From Progne subis subis (Eukaryota; Chordata; Aves; Passeriformes; Hirundinidae), in the NCBI GenBank assembly GCA_022316685.1, contig JAKJHU010001083.1, positions 29,901-93,900 on the forward strand: DNA of 64,000 nucleotides. The letters run 5' to 3'. The stretch's first letter is position 1; every line of letters begins with the position of its first letter. Of this stretch, positions 38,118 through 48,808 are shown piece after piece. The position numbers and the translations under genes were made by a program. Under the pieces are notes generated by a model. It saw nothing but the letters and a program-made list of their open reading frames with translations, ran no database searches and had not been told where the DNA came from.

Positions 38118-40000
38118 CTAGCCACCGGTCATTATTCCCTTCCTGGGCATACATGTAGAGGTTCCTTCACAGGGATCTGATATATCCTCACTTCTATAAT
38201 ACCTGGCCGCTTGGTCATGCGATGTCGAGGCTACCTTCATCTTAGTGGAACCCCCTCGGTTAGTGTTTCTCTCCTTGAACTCATGCACCCTTGTTGCCAG
38301 GGAGAAGTGGGTTTCCCATCCACCTTCCCATGTCTTCCCCATGGTCACTCAGAAAGAACCACAGGTCAGCTCGTGGGGTGTACCCTCTCTCTCTAGCTGG
38401 CGGCCATGGAGCTCTGACTCTGGGGCCTGTAACTCCGCACCGGTGCCACACAGGAACTGTTCCTCCTCATCCTCCCTCATCTCCCTCATCTCCTCTGTCA
38501 CCTCCTCCATCTTCTTCCCTGAGTTCCTTAGCCCATGGCAGAGACCTGAGCCTGCATTGGGCCGCTGATCATACTCTCATAATTTCTAGCTTGTTGGCTA
38601 CAGAACCCACTGTCTCTCGGTTGTTATCAGGATGAATTGTGCAATGAATGTGGCGTATGAGATGGTCCTAGAGTTGCCAGATTCCACAGCATTTGCCCTG
38701 TGCACCTGACTTTGTCTGGGTCATTATCATGCTGTCCACCCCCCCCAAAGAGTACCTCCAATATCGCCACTTCTCTCAGCTGTTGGATTCCCTCCTCAAG
38801 GGTCTTCCACTGCATTCTGTGATGGTGCTCCTGCATTCTGTCTCTGTGGACAAACCTCTCCCGTACACTCATTAAAAGCTGCTCTCAAAGGGAAAGGGGC
38901 CCTGTCTCCCTTACGAATACCTGATTCACACCTGAGTCCTGGGTCAAGGGTCCCAAATTCCTTGCCTCACTACTATCTAGTTGCACGCCTGTACCTATAA
39001 GGTCCCAGACTCGAATAACCAGGCTGTATAAGCCTCACGTCCCCATAGTGCAAGATCTTTGCAGATTACGGAGACTTTCATATGTCAGGGACTCAGTGAT
39101 GATCTCAACCTCTGACTCCCCTGGGGTTGTGAGGGCCCTCCTTTCTTATCCTTGTTGCCTGGGGGCTCTGATTTCACCTTATACTTCTTTGTTTCTACAG
39201 GGGCCACTGCTGCTGGCTGTGGCTGCCCCTGTGGTTCAGCTGGAACCTGGACGGTTGTGACGTCTGTGGGTTCCGCTGCTGCACCATCCAGACTCTCCTT
39301 TGTCGGGGCAGGGGAGGGTTTCCCAGCAGCCTGGGGCTAATGAGGCTACTACAGGGGAAAGGTACTTCCTCAGCATCTGGCCATCTCACGGATCTCCTTC
39401 ACCCAATCTGGGTGGTTTATTCCTGAGGCAGGCTGTGGGGACAGGGTCAGGCCTGTGGGGCAGGGTCAGGCTGTGGGACAGGGTCAGGCTGTGGGGCAGT
39501 ATCCTTATTCTCTAGGGGAGGTATCAGGGTGGTTATCCAGGTCAGTCTCCCCTTATCTCTAAATGCTAAACAGAACAAGGCATACCAGCAACACCAGCCA
39601 CTGTATGATGTCATTAACATTCAGAGATTTGAACCCTTCAAAGACTGGTGGGGTAGGCCCAAAGAGCTGGGTGAAGGGTTGGGAAAAAGTTTCCCCGTGT
39701 CATTTCTTCACAGTAGGTACCGTTGTTAAAGTAACCCCAGAAACACACAGTTAGTGTATGATAGCCCTGAATCCATGTGCCTGCCTTCCAGAGGAAATTA
39801 AAAATCCACAAATTCCTCATCCTTGTTAACCCATATAGCAAACTGGATGACAGCCACAGTAGCCTTAGTTACAGGGCCCATGTTTAGAAAAGGGCCTGCA
39901 AATGGGAGGAATACGGCCACACCCACATGCCACCCGAACCAGTAAAGCCAGACCACATGATATCCAGTACACAACAATGTAGGCACTTAAGAACTGTTAT
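38118..40000 (-). pseudogene. gag: gag of minus-strand ERV-L-like provirus, broken
   Basis: The N-terminal frame at 39986-39798 is hydrophobic (VVWLYWFGWHVGVAVFLPFA), like the start of the intact gag at 16375. Further pieces lie at about 39389-39195, 38872-38627 (MSVRERFVHRDRM) and 38348-38118, ending at the TAG that sits in the shared hairpin. A 20-bp tandem repeat ('caggctgtggggcagggt') at 39429-39500 interrupts it. Frames change several times. Confidence 0.6.
39429..39500 (-). repeat. Short tandem repeat in gag
   Basis: About four units of 'gggtcaggctgtggg(g/a)ca' (18-21 bp) are present; only one is recognisable at the equivalent place in the 11.4-kb element. Confidence 0.65.
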
Positions 40001-40021
40001 TCTTTTCTCTCAATGCCCTCG

Positions 40022-40039
40022 TGCCCCACATTGGCGCCA
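40022..40039 (-). promoter_or_regulatory. Primer binding site
   Basis: On the minus strand 'tggcgccaatgtggggca' begins about five bases after the LTR end (GACA-GAATT-TGGCGCC). It is the counterpart of the 16278 site. Confidence 0.65.
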
Positions 40040-40044
40040 AATTC

Positions 40045-40720
40045 TGTCTTGGTTTGAAAAAGACAGGTATCTGCTAAGGAGAGGCAGGCCTCTCTAGGAA
40101 TGGGGAATTCAAATCCTTCCTCCGTGTTATTATAATTTGGAAGATTAAAAAAAAACCCTTTTCAGTCAGAGCTATGGGGAAAGGAATAAACAGTCCTTTA
40201 CTAGTAAATATAACAGGACAGACAAACAACAACAGCACTTATAATAATAGTAAAACAGAACTAAGAACCCCGAGGGGCAAACGGTGGAAACTCCGGCGCT
40301 GATGGCTGGAAGCGGTGGACGGTCCTCAGCAGGCAGGGGGGTGCCCTGGCAGGCTGAAAGTGGGCAGTGCCGGAGAACCCGCAGCAGGCTGGACCCGGGC
40401 TTGACCCAAAATCCAGCAGGGCAGCGAAGAAACTCTGAATTCCTGGGGCTCCAACAGATGATAGAATTCCAGGACCGAACATTTCCGTTAACCATGGAAT
40501 CCACACAGGCACCAGTCGCTCGATCTCCTCCTGGAAAAAAACGAGAGCCCAGAGGAAAAAAAAACAACCCCCCACCCTCTGCTCCTGGGAGCCTTTTTCC
40601 TCCCCCAAACTAAGTGATCATCTTCCTTTGTCTGGGTTGAGCACCCTTTAACTATCAGTATTTAGTCTCAAGGCAACTTATGGGGGGGAAAAAATTCCAC
40701 AGGAAAACTTAACCCGAACA
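40045..40720 (-). repeat. 5' LTR of minus-strand ERV-L-like provirus
   Basis: TGTCTTGGTTTGAAAAAGACAG to TTAACCCGAACA on the plus strand. It is similar to 34176-34832 with scattered differences and small indels, so it is older than the 15.6-kb provirus. Confidence 0.82.
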
Positions 40721-41560
40721 GCTCTGAGCTCGTGCCCAAGGCAACCACCCCTGACAATGGGGCTCCATGGTGCAGCTCTCAGGAAACCACCCAAGAGTTG
40801 GGGAGCGACCCAAACCCGCCTCAGAAACGTAGGATACCCCAAAATCTCTTCAGAAACTTGGAATATCCAAAAACTCACCCAAAAATGAGCTCCCCCTTCC
40901 CTGATGATACCCAAACATCTGATGTCTCATTCCAGACTCCACCTCAAGTCCTCAACCCCAACCCATCCCACCCCTGCTGGACATCAAGATCCCCTTCCCA
41001 AGCCCTATTTCTCCCATTTCATGCTTCCAAACCCCATCCCACCCACCCTGCCCCACTCAATGCCCACCTAACCCCTCCTGATTTGCATCCCACTTCACCC
41101 AATCCCCTTCCAACCCCATCATTCCCTGAGGGGCTGTGGAAGTGGGTAATTTTAGAGTAGGACTGAGTAGTTTTCAGAAGCATTGAGTGGATTTGAGGTA
41201 ACAGATCTCATCTCTTTGAGTGCCAGGAAATGGAGACAGCTACACCAAATACCCCCCAAACCCCCAAATCCTCCCAAGTCAAGTAGCTCCCTGAATTCCA
41301 GATTCCCTCAAAACCTTAGTAAAACTTTTGGCTTTTGGTGCCTTTCATGACTTCCTTGACTTTTACTCCAATTTTGTCTAAGGGGTGAAGATGAATCAAA
41401 AGAGGATTAGCAAGCACCAAACAAAGGGACAACCAGACCAGTGTCTTCCCAATGCAGATCACTCTAGCTTTGGGCATCAGGGCTCTGTCCAATGTGGTCC
41501 TTGTATGGGGATGGAGTTGGAGCAGTAAAATAGCTCTTCCCACAGTCAGGGCACTTTTAG
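40721..41560. other. No gene recognised
   Basis: Pro/Ser-coding, C-rich plus-strand sequence without motifs between the ERV-L LTR and the zinc-finger gene; some of it may be 3' UTR of that gene. Confidence 0.4.
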
Positions 41561-41568
41561 AGCTTCCC

Positions 41569-42416
41569 TTACTGGTGCCTCCGTTGGTGTCTTGTCAAGG
41601 CAGAGCTCTGAGCAAATCTTTTCCCACACTGGGGACACTCATAGGGCTCTCCCCAGTGTGGATGCGCCGGTGGGTGATGAGGGTGGAGTTGCGCTTGAAG
41701 CCCTTCCTGCAGTCGGGGCAGCGGAAGGGCCTCTCCTCCGTGTGAATCCGCTCGTGCTTGAGGAGATTGGAGTTGCTGTGAAACCTCTTTCCACACTCAG
41801 AACACTCATAGGGCCATTCCCTGGCATGGATCATCTGGTGCTGCATCACGTGGGAGCTCCAGTTGAAGCTCTTCCCATACTCCAAGCACTTACTGGGTGT
41901 CTCTCCATCGTGAAACTGCTCATGGACCACCAGCTCCGAGCTCTGCCTGCAGTTCTGTCCACCTTCCTGGAACCAGGTGGTTCTTTCCTCCTCGGTGCAC
42001 CCTGGGATGGGTTTGGAGCCCCTTGTTTGTAGGATATCAGGGACTTTTCCTCCCCATTGGATTTCTGTGCTGTGGAGCCTCTCAGAACGGCCTCTTCTAC
42101 AAGGTTCTGCCACAGGAATTTGCCCTCCCTGGTCTCCATCCTCAGCTCCTTGTCTGGGGGAGGAAGGACAAGGACAGGATGGGATTTGCCTCCATGCCAC
42201 AGGGAAGGGGAAGGAGATTCCCCAATGCATCCCCGGCAGGACGGTGTCTGCAGCGGGGTTGTCCTGCAGCCAGAGGCCATGCTGGGCTGGGAGATGGAGC
42301 AGGAAGAGAGGGAAAGGGGCACTGACTTCCTCCTCACCTGCCTGGCTGTCCTGGGGCACCTTCCTCTTCCTCACAGCCTCCTCCTCCATCCAGCCAAGGT
42401 CTGGGAATGGGAAATC
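41569..42416 (-). pseudogene. C2H2 zinc-finger gene, frameshifted
   Basis: Two exons are visible. 42416-42338 encodes [19 protein letters not shown]. After an intron (donor GTGAGG, acceptor CCCCAG), 42153-41569 encodes [12 protein letters not shown], then a linker, then four C2H2 fingers, ending RHQRRHQ and a stop. These proteins normally bind DNA in the nucleus. Defects: a frame change near 42030 between the linker (SNGEEK) and GSKPIPG; finger 1 reads CLEYGKSF, losing its second cysteine; and one base is missing in the TGERPY linker before finger 4 near 41650, shifting the last finger out of frame. Fingers 2 and 3 ([32 protein letters not shown]) are intact. The short exon type matches bird multi-copy zinc-finger genes. 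Confidence 0.7.
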
Positions 42417-43059
42417 CTGGTTTGGGCAAAAACAAGAGATAAGTATGTTGAGTTTGAATGCCCCTCTGCTCAAGTCCATTTCTGCAAGTCACCAGCCATC
42501 TGGTGCCCATAGAAGCCTCCCAAACACCAAGATTCAGCCCTGAAAATGCCTTCCAGGAATTCCCCATTCCTGGTCTCTCCTCTTTGTTCAGGGGTTCCCC
42601 TCTGACCTCCAGCTGCTGAGGATCATGCTTGTGTTGGGGGTTCCCCATCTACTCAGTTTTACCCTCCCCAGGCTGCTGGGACTCCCAGGAATCTGAAAGG
42701 TTCCCCGGATCCCATATCCCCACTTAGGGATACAGGGGATTTTGGCTTCCCGGGGTCCCTTTACCCTTATTCTCTGCTTCAGTTTGCAGGAGGTCCAAGG
42801 AGTCCCTGCCTACCCCTCTCCAGGCTGTTGAGGGTCCCACGAATCGCAACGCTCCCCCCTCTCTGGGCACCCCACCTTGGGGTCTTGGAGGACACAGGGC
42901 TGTGCTCCGCGAGGCTGCCTCTTCCAGCAGCCACCCTGGGACCACCAATGTCACCCAAACGGGCATTTTCCCCTCATTTTTGGAGACCTTCATTCTCCAA
43001 ATATCCCTCCCCAGAAATTCAGGGACATCCCCTCTCCCAGAATATCTGTGCCTAGTTCC

Positions 43060-43795
43060 CTGCCTTGGTTTGGTAAGATAGGTGTCTGCTAGGGAAGCCT
43101 CCCTTGAAATAGAAAATATAAACCCCATCCCTCTGAATTACAATTTTGAAACTAATGGTCTCTCAGGCAAAGATATGGGAATAGGAGTAACAGTTCATTA
43201 GTACAAAAACTAAACTAAAAATGCAGTAGTAAAAAAAAAAAAAAAACCCCACACTGAGAGACAGAATACCCTGGCACCTGGGTAGTCAGGGTGTTGCTGG
43301 CAGTGCAATCAAATTGTGGCTGCAGTCCTCCTGGAGTGACAGACGTGGTTTTGCTGAAGCAATAATTTTGAAGAAGGGTGTAGTTTTCCTCTGAAGATCC
43401 AGTGGTGGTGTAGATGGGTCTGGTCTTCCTCTGGGAATCCACTGGAAACAGGCTGCTCCTGGTGCTTTAAATCTCAAGTTATATCACAGTGGGAATACTT
43501 GGCTCTTCCCTCTGGGTGGAGCATCTCACAATGGGATGATGTAATTTTATCAGTCATGCAGTGAGACTCAATGGCCCATTACCAGAAGATATCTCCCTGG
43601 AGGAAGGATGGGTCATGGAAGAGATCAAGAACACTGCACCATTTGGTTTTAACAGCTGGGCCATTAAGGGAAGATCCCCCTCAGAGATATGAGGGATGGG
43701 TGATGGAAGAGATAAACAACCTGCGCTCCTGGTGTTCACAAATGGTTATAGAATACATTTTTTGTTAAATCTTGCATTGCAAGACAGGGCTTGAG
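43060..43795 (-). repeat. Solo LTR-like sequence related to the ERV-L LTRs
   Basis: Read on the plus strand it begins TGCCTTGGTTTGGTAAGATAGGTGTCTGCTAGG, close to the ends of the LTRs at 34176 and 40045, and keeps 'taatggtctctcaggcaaagatatgggaataggagtaacagttcattagt'. The far border is unclear ('gcattgcaagaca' near 43795). Inside are two 'ggatgggt(c/g)atggaagagat' copies about 87 bp apart. Confidence 0.5.
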
Positions 43796-45710
43796 GCTCC
43801 TTGCCCAGGAGCTCTCAGGAATTCCTCAAGGCCACTGAGATAACAGCAGGACTACAAATAAGAACCAAGAGCCTGAGAAACTGTTTACAAAAAACGCAAA
43901 ACTTAGAGGACACGCAACATGATGATGGACGCTTGACCAATGAGGTGACCTGAAGGATGTGTGCCTGCCCTGTGAACAAGTGGCTTAGCCAATTGAGAGA
44001 CACCTCTGTGTGTGTGGACAGTAGTGCTAGAATCTGTAACTGGAGTTTAACTTAAACAAATGGCTTCTGCTAAAATGATATTGATTCTGCTATTCAGTTG
44101 CCCAGAATCCAGAGGGATGGTGGAGAACTGGGAAGCAACCTGTTCTCAGAGACATCACTGCACTTGAACCTCCCTCCACAGCCAGAGCAGAGCTCCCTTG
44201 TCCCAGAAAGTTCCTGGCAGTGGAGGGATGAAGGAAACAGGACAGGCTGTGGGGATCAGGTGCAGGGCAGAGCCAGGGAGAAGAATGACTTTTACATTTG
44301 ATGGAGCTGTGCCTCCCCTTGGGTTTATTGGCTGACAATAAATGAACATCCCTATGTGTCTCAGGCAGCTTCTCCAAGGGAAGCAGGTGGGAGTTGGAGC
44401 CCAGGAGCTGAAACCTGCAGGTCCAGCCTGGGGTGGAGGGAGCTCAGATTTGCACAAGGCTGCTCGGAGTCCTGGGGCTTGGATGGGGGAAATGGGATGG
44501 GGATAGGGACAGAGTCTGATTGAATGTCAGACATAAAGGGTCTTGATTTTTATATCTATTCAAACTGCATGACCAGTTACTTGGGTTCAATGTCAATTGG
44601 ATAATGAACGTATCAATGTGTTAATAGGAAAAAATCCTAAACAGGATCTAAACATCTTTTCTCACTGTCTTTTCTAAAAATAGTATATACACTTGGAACA
44701 CACTTCCAAAATCTGTTTAATTAACCCAACATTTCTGAGAACTTAAATTATTCCCAGAGGCTTGGCCTTTTAAGGTCTTCTGAATGTTACTGAGCCCTGG
44801 GGCACTGAATTCCTGACCTGAGGAGCTGAAGGCTGAAGAAGCCTCTGGAGAAGTCAAATCCAGCAGCAGCCTCCAAGTGTCTGAGGATGTCAGCAGCCCC
44901 CACTGAGGCCCTCCCTGCCCAGAGACCGTGGGGGAATGGGCAGACAAGGAGAGCGTCCCTGGGGCTGGGCAAGCAGAACTCAGAGGCACCAGCAGGTGCA
45001 GGTGGGAAATGGAGTGTGCAATGTGGCTGTGAAAGACAAAACAGACTTTACTGGCAACTTTAGAAAATCAGAGAAACTTTGAGAAAAGGTTTAATATGAC
45101 ATTCCACCAACAAGAAACACTTTTCAAAGCATTAACTTGTCCCATTCAACTTCAAAAACTCTAAGCCTGTTCAATTTTAAGATACTCACAATTAGCAAGA
45201 GGAGGAAATTAAAGAAGACCCAGAAAGAGAGAAAGACAAATAAGACATAGAGAAGCACCCACACAGTTACCTACTCCTGGATTCCAGCAGTGTTCAGACA
45301 GAAATTCCAAGAGGAGTTGGGATCAAGATGTGTGCTTGCCTTGTGGTCAACCATAAATACCCCATGGTCTTCCTGGGCCCTTCCCCCAGGAGGGACTTTG
45401 GGTCACTTGGTCTCTCAGGAGCTGGGCTGGGGGCTGCAGAGGTGGCTGTGGAGCATTGCCTTTGGTGTGCCAGGGATTGGCAGACACTGCTGGGCTGGGA
45501 TAGAGGCTCTGGGGGATTGGGGTTACAGGGCAGGGCAGTGCTGGGTTTCAGGGCAGGGCAAGGCTGGACCTGCCCCTTCCTCCCCCACACACAAAATGTT
45601 TCCAGCCAACAATCTCCTGCAGTCTCTCACAACAGGCAATGCTGGACGTGGAATCCCAATTGTGGCCATGGGCACCTGGACAAGAAGGACATTCCTTTTC
45701 CATAGGAAGG
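43796..45710. other. No gene recognised
   Basis: I see no protein similarity, no long repeat and no splice-linked frames. Isolated open frames on both strands are below 145 codons and lack motifs. Confidence 0.4.
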
Positions 45711-46750
45711 TGTAATGATTTTAGTTAAAACTGGGCAGAAACACTAATTAATGTAGTGACTACAATTTTGTCAATTTTTTTTTTGCTAAATTTAGTATAG
45801 TGGTCTTAGTGTTTACTCTCTTTTTGTGGGAGAGGATCAGGAGAAACAAAGCAGGCTCAAGCTTAAAAAAACAAAGCTTTTTTAACACACACTAAAAGAA
45901 TGGAAAAGATAAGAAAAGAAAATATGGAGGAAAAAAAACCCAAAAAAACCAAAATGAACTTCAAAACACTCTTCCCTTCCCTTACAAACTGTTAACTTTC
46001 TTACAAACAACATAGAGAGACACAAGCTGTGATTTTCAGTCAGTTTCAGCATTTAAACATAATCTTTCATCACTTTGGGAGAGGAGTCTCTCTAGAGTCT
46101 TATGGAGGCATGCCACAAGACAAAAACAGTCCTGGGGCTCTCAATGTCACAAATCTGCAACTGCTTGGAGTTTTTGCAGACTGTGCAGTTCCACCCATTA
46201 GCAGCCTTTCCCCTGGCTACCTATGAGCCCCTCAGTGTATTTGGGGTACTGCTTAAGAAAGCTTCTTCTAGTATAAAGCAAGGATTCTCTTCTAGCTCTA
46301 AAATCATTTCTAACTCAAAAGAAATAGAGACCTCCTTTTACCCCAGGAGCTGAGGGCTTCAAATCACGTCCTCTCTAAAATCATCTCAGCCTCTCAAAGG
46401 CTGAGACCTCCTTTTACCAGGAGTGAGGGCTTTAAGATTCCCACTTAAATCTCAGTCATATCAATCCCCAACTTTGACTAGAGCTAGCATTCCTCCAAAC
46501 AACATTAAGATGTTACAAGAAACAGTCCATTTCTCCATCATTTAGACCAGAAAAGTTCAGTTAAAAAAGTCCACATCTGGTGGGTTTAATTCCCCGGCAT
46601 TCAGGTGGTTTTAGAGTCCTGGCCCTCTGCAAAGCTTTTTGCCAAACGCCAAAAGAGACGGAGTCTTCAAGGTTGCATGTTTCATGTTTATTGTTTCTTA
46701 TCTTACAATTTTCTCAGTGTCCAAAAGATGTTTGCCGCGGCTTGGACATC
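45711..46750 (+). repeat. Possible LTR followed by a tRNA-Trp-like primer site
   Basis: It starts TGTAATGATT and ends CTTGGACA. Two bases later the plus strand reads TGGTGACTCCCCCGAGCT, resembling the tRNA-Trp site at 33435-33418. No recognisable gag follows. The borders rest only on these terminal features. Confidence 0.3.
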
Positions 46751-47197
46751 TGGTGACTCCCCCGAGCTCAAGGCTGTTTTTATCTTTTATACTAATTGCT
46801 ACGTATTTTATGTTTACTATTTCTTACCAATGTCTATCACTATTACTAAAAAGGTCATCTCTACTCTGACCCAATCCTCACTAACTACTTTGTGCCACGT
46901 CACTGCAGAAATGGAATGAGGGAAGGAGAAGGATGAAGAAGGAGACAACGCCCCAAATTCTCCATCTTGTCCCCATTCACTTCAATGCTATAAACCTAAA
47001 TATACTGTTTTTTCACCCTGTGATAAGCTAAACTACTATTTTTCACACTCTTGTGGCCTGCAATGCTTCCTGCAGTGCAAGAAGCCTTTCCCATGGACTG
47101 AGATCAAAGCCAGTGTTCTCTGAGCTCTGGGCTGGGGTCCCAGATGCCCCTGCCCAGGTCTCTGACCCTCCAGGGCAACCAAAGGAATGCCCTGGAC

Positions 47198-47583
47198 TGT
47201 TACTCTGGTTTTTCTGGTTTTTTAAAGCCTTCTGAATTTTCATAAAATAGAGTCAGATCTTTTAGGTACTGCAGAATATTAAGAGCAGTTTCTACCTTTT
47301 TCCCACATATGTAACATAAACAAATCCTTTGTTTTTCATTCTCTGTCCTTTGTTTGCATATTTCTAACCTGAAAACAATTGTAACTGACAGTCTAGCCAC
47401 TGAGGCTGGGGTGTTTAACCCCAGAAGCCAATGTTCGGCCAGACCCACAAATGTATAAAAAGTAAGAAATAAACCAGGAAGCTCGCTCTCCGCCCTGACT
47501 CAGCCTTGAGCTGGCATGGAGGAACGTCTCTGCCCTGTGAAATTTCTTGTCTATGTGTGATTGCTTTGCATGTCCAGGTAACG
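47198..47583 (+). repeat. Solo LTR, same family as the DHCR7 LTR, plus orientation
   Basis: It starts TGTTACTCTGG and holds TATAAAAAG and AATAAA near 47455-47475, matching the minus-strand LTRs at 23.1 and 33.4 kb. The last bases read GGTAACG, so one end is mutated. It is flanked by the 6-bp duplication 'ctggac' (47192-47197 and 47584-47589). Confidence 0.82.
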
Positions 47584-47721
47584 CTGGACTCCAACACACA
47601 TACTCACTCCCTCTTCTAATAATCTTTAGCAGTTCTTTCACTCCTGCTCCACTGACTTCATGCAGTGTCTTTCCTACGTCCCCTCTGTCTCTTTCTTTTC
47701 TCTCTCAGGGAAGGGTCAGGC

Positions 47722-48257
47722 TGTTGGGAAGGATGAAGCCAGAAAGCCCTATAAATATGATTGCTTGGATTCTGAGAATGTAAAACCTGTAACTGAGATA
47801 GAATTGAAAGTAAGTTTTGATGTTTAAAATGTCCTAGCTACTAGATGCCTGAGAAAACAACCCCAATGTATGATTCATCCCACACATGTAACTCTCCCTA
47901 AAGTAGCAAGTGTGTAGCCCCATTGGCACAAGCCTGCTACAGTCCACCTCGAGACCTCTTATCACTCTTATCAGAGGGCTGCGAGAGTGGGCCGCGCTCT
48001 TTCTGCTTCTCTCTTGTCTCTGTGTGCTCTCCTCCTTTGCTCTTCTCTTTTGCATCTTGCTCTTGGAATTTCTTTATCACTCACTGCCCCCATCTACCAA
48101 GGCCATGCTGCAGTGGCGCCTGGCAGCTCTGGGCAAAGCCTCACTCTCTACACAATAAACGCTCTGCTACAACCCAACTTCAGAGATCTCTCGTCCAGAT
48201 CCATACACACCGTCCTGGAGTCCTCAACAGCAGAGAGGGAACAGGCATTTTTCGACA
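47722..48257 (+). repeat. 5' LTR of plus-strand betaretrovirus-like provirus
   Basis: TGTTGGGAAGG to TTTTTCGACA, with AATAAA in 'acacaataaacgc' at about 48153. Its first 106 bp keep an open frame equal to the Env tail. Confidence 0.8.
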
Positions 48258-48260
48258 ATT

Positions 48261-48278
48261 TGGCGCCCAATGTGGAAG
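48261..48278 (+). promoter_or_regulatory. Primer binding site, tRNA-Lys-like
   Basis: 'tggcgcccaatgtggaag' lies three bases after the LTR end. It resembles the tRNA-Lys1,2 site used by some betaretroviruses. Confidence 0.65.
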
Positions 48279-48808
48279 ACGCAGGACCCAGCCTTTCAAG
48301 CTGTGAGAGACTTCATCATGGACGGTAACTAAATTGCTAAGTGTGCTCTGATCGGTGTCGTGAGCACAGCACATCGCTGCTGAGCAGCGTGAGGCTGCAG
48401 CTCTTTAAAGTTGCCGAGGGCAAAACCTTGAGCACGAGAACCGTAACTTCATAGTGGACACTTCGAGCTCTGAGGAGGTTTTGCCTCGGATCCCTGGAGC
48501 ACAGACGGCGGCTGTTGAGCGGCGGCCACTGTGGCTCACAGAGGGAATTTTTGCCATGGTACGTTTCCACGTGCATTGAGCGCAGGTGGGCACTGCTTGG
48601 CACTGCCCGCATTTAGGCGCTGAGTGGAAGTTTGCGTCCCCGAGCACGGAAAAGCTGTTCCTGAGCAGCGCCTGGAGCCGTGGCTCTGAGGGGGACCCCG
48701 AGCAGAGTCCTGAGACCTGACTGGAGTGTCTGGCCAACCCCACATGTCGGATCTCGAGTGAGGACCTGCTTCTGCGACATCGAGGTGAGCTACACTTCTG
48801 TAAACAAT

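Larger units (their letters stand above)
34176..40720 (-). mobile_element. ERV-L-like provirus, full length, minus strand
   Basis: Minus-strand order: 5' LTR (40720-40045), primer site, gag, protease-RT-RNase H-integrase, purine tract and 3' LTR (34832-34176). It is the same internal family as the 15.6-22.0 kb provirus, but the LTRs are of a different subtype. The RT-RNase H frame is open for 708 codons. Gag and the integrase region are broken. No env, and no clear target-site duplication (flanks 'tggag' and 'gctct'). Confidence 0.85.
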
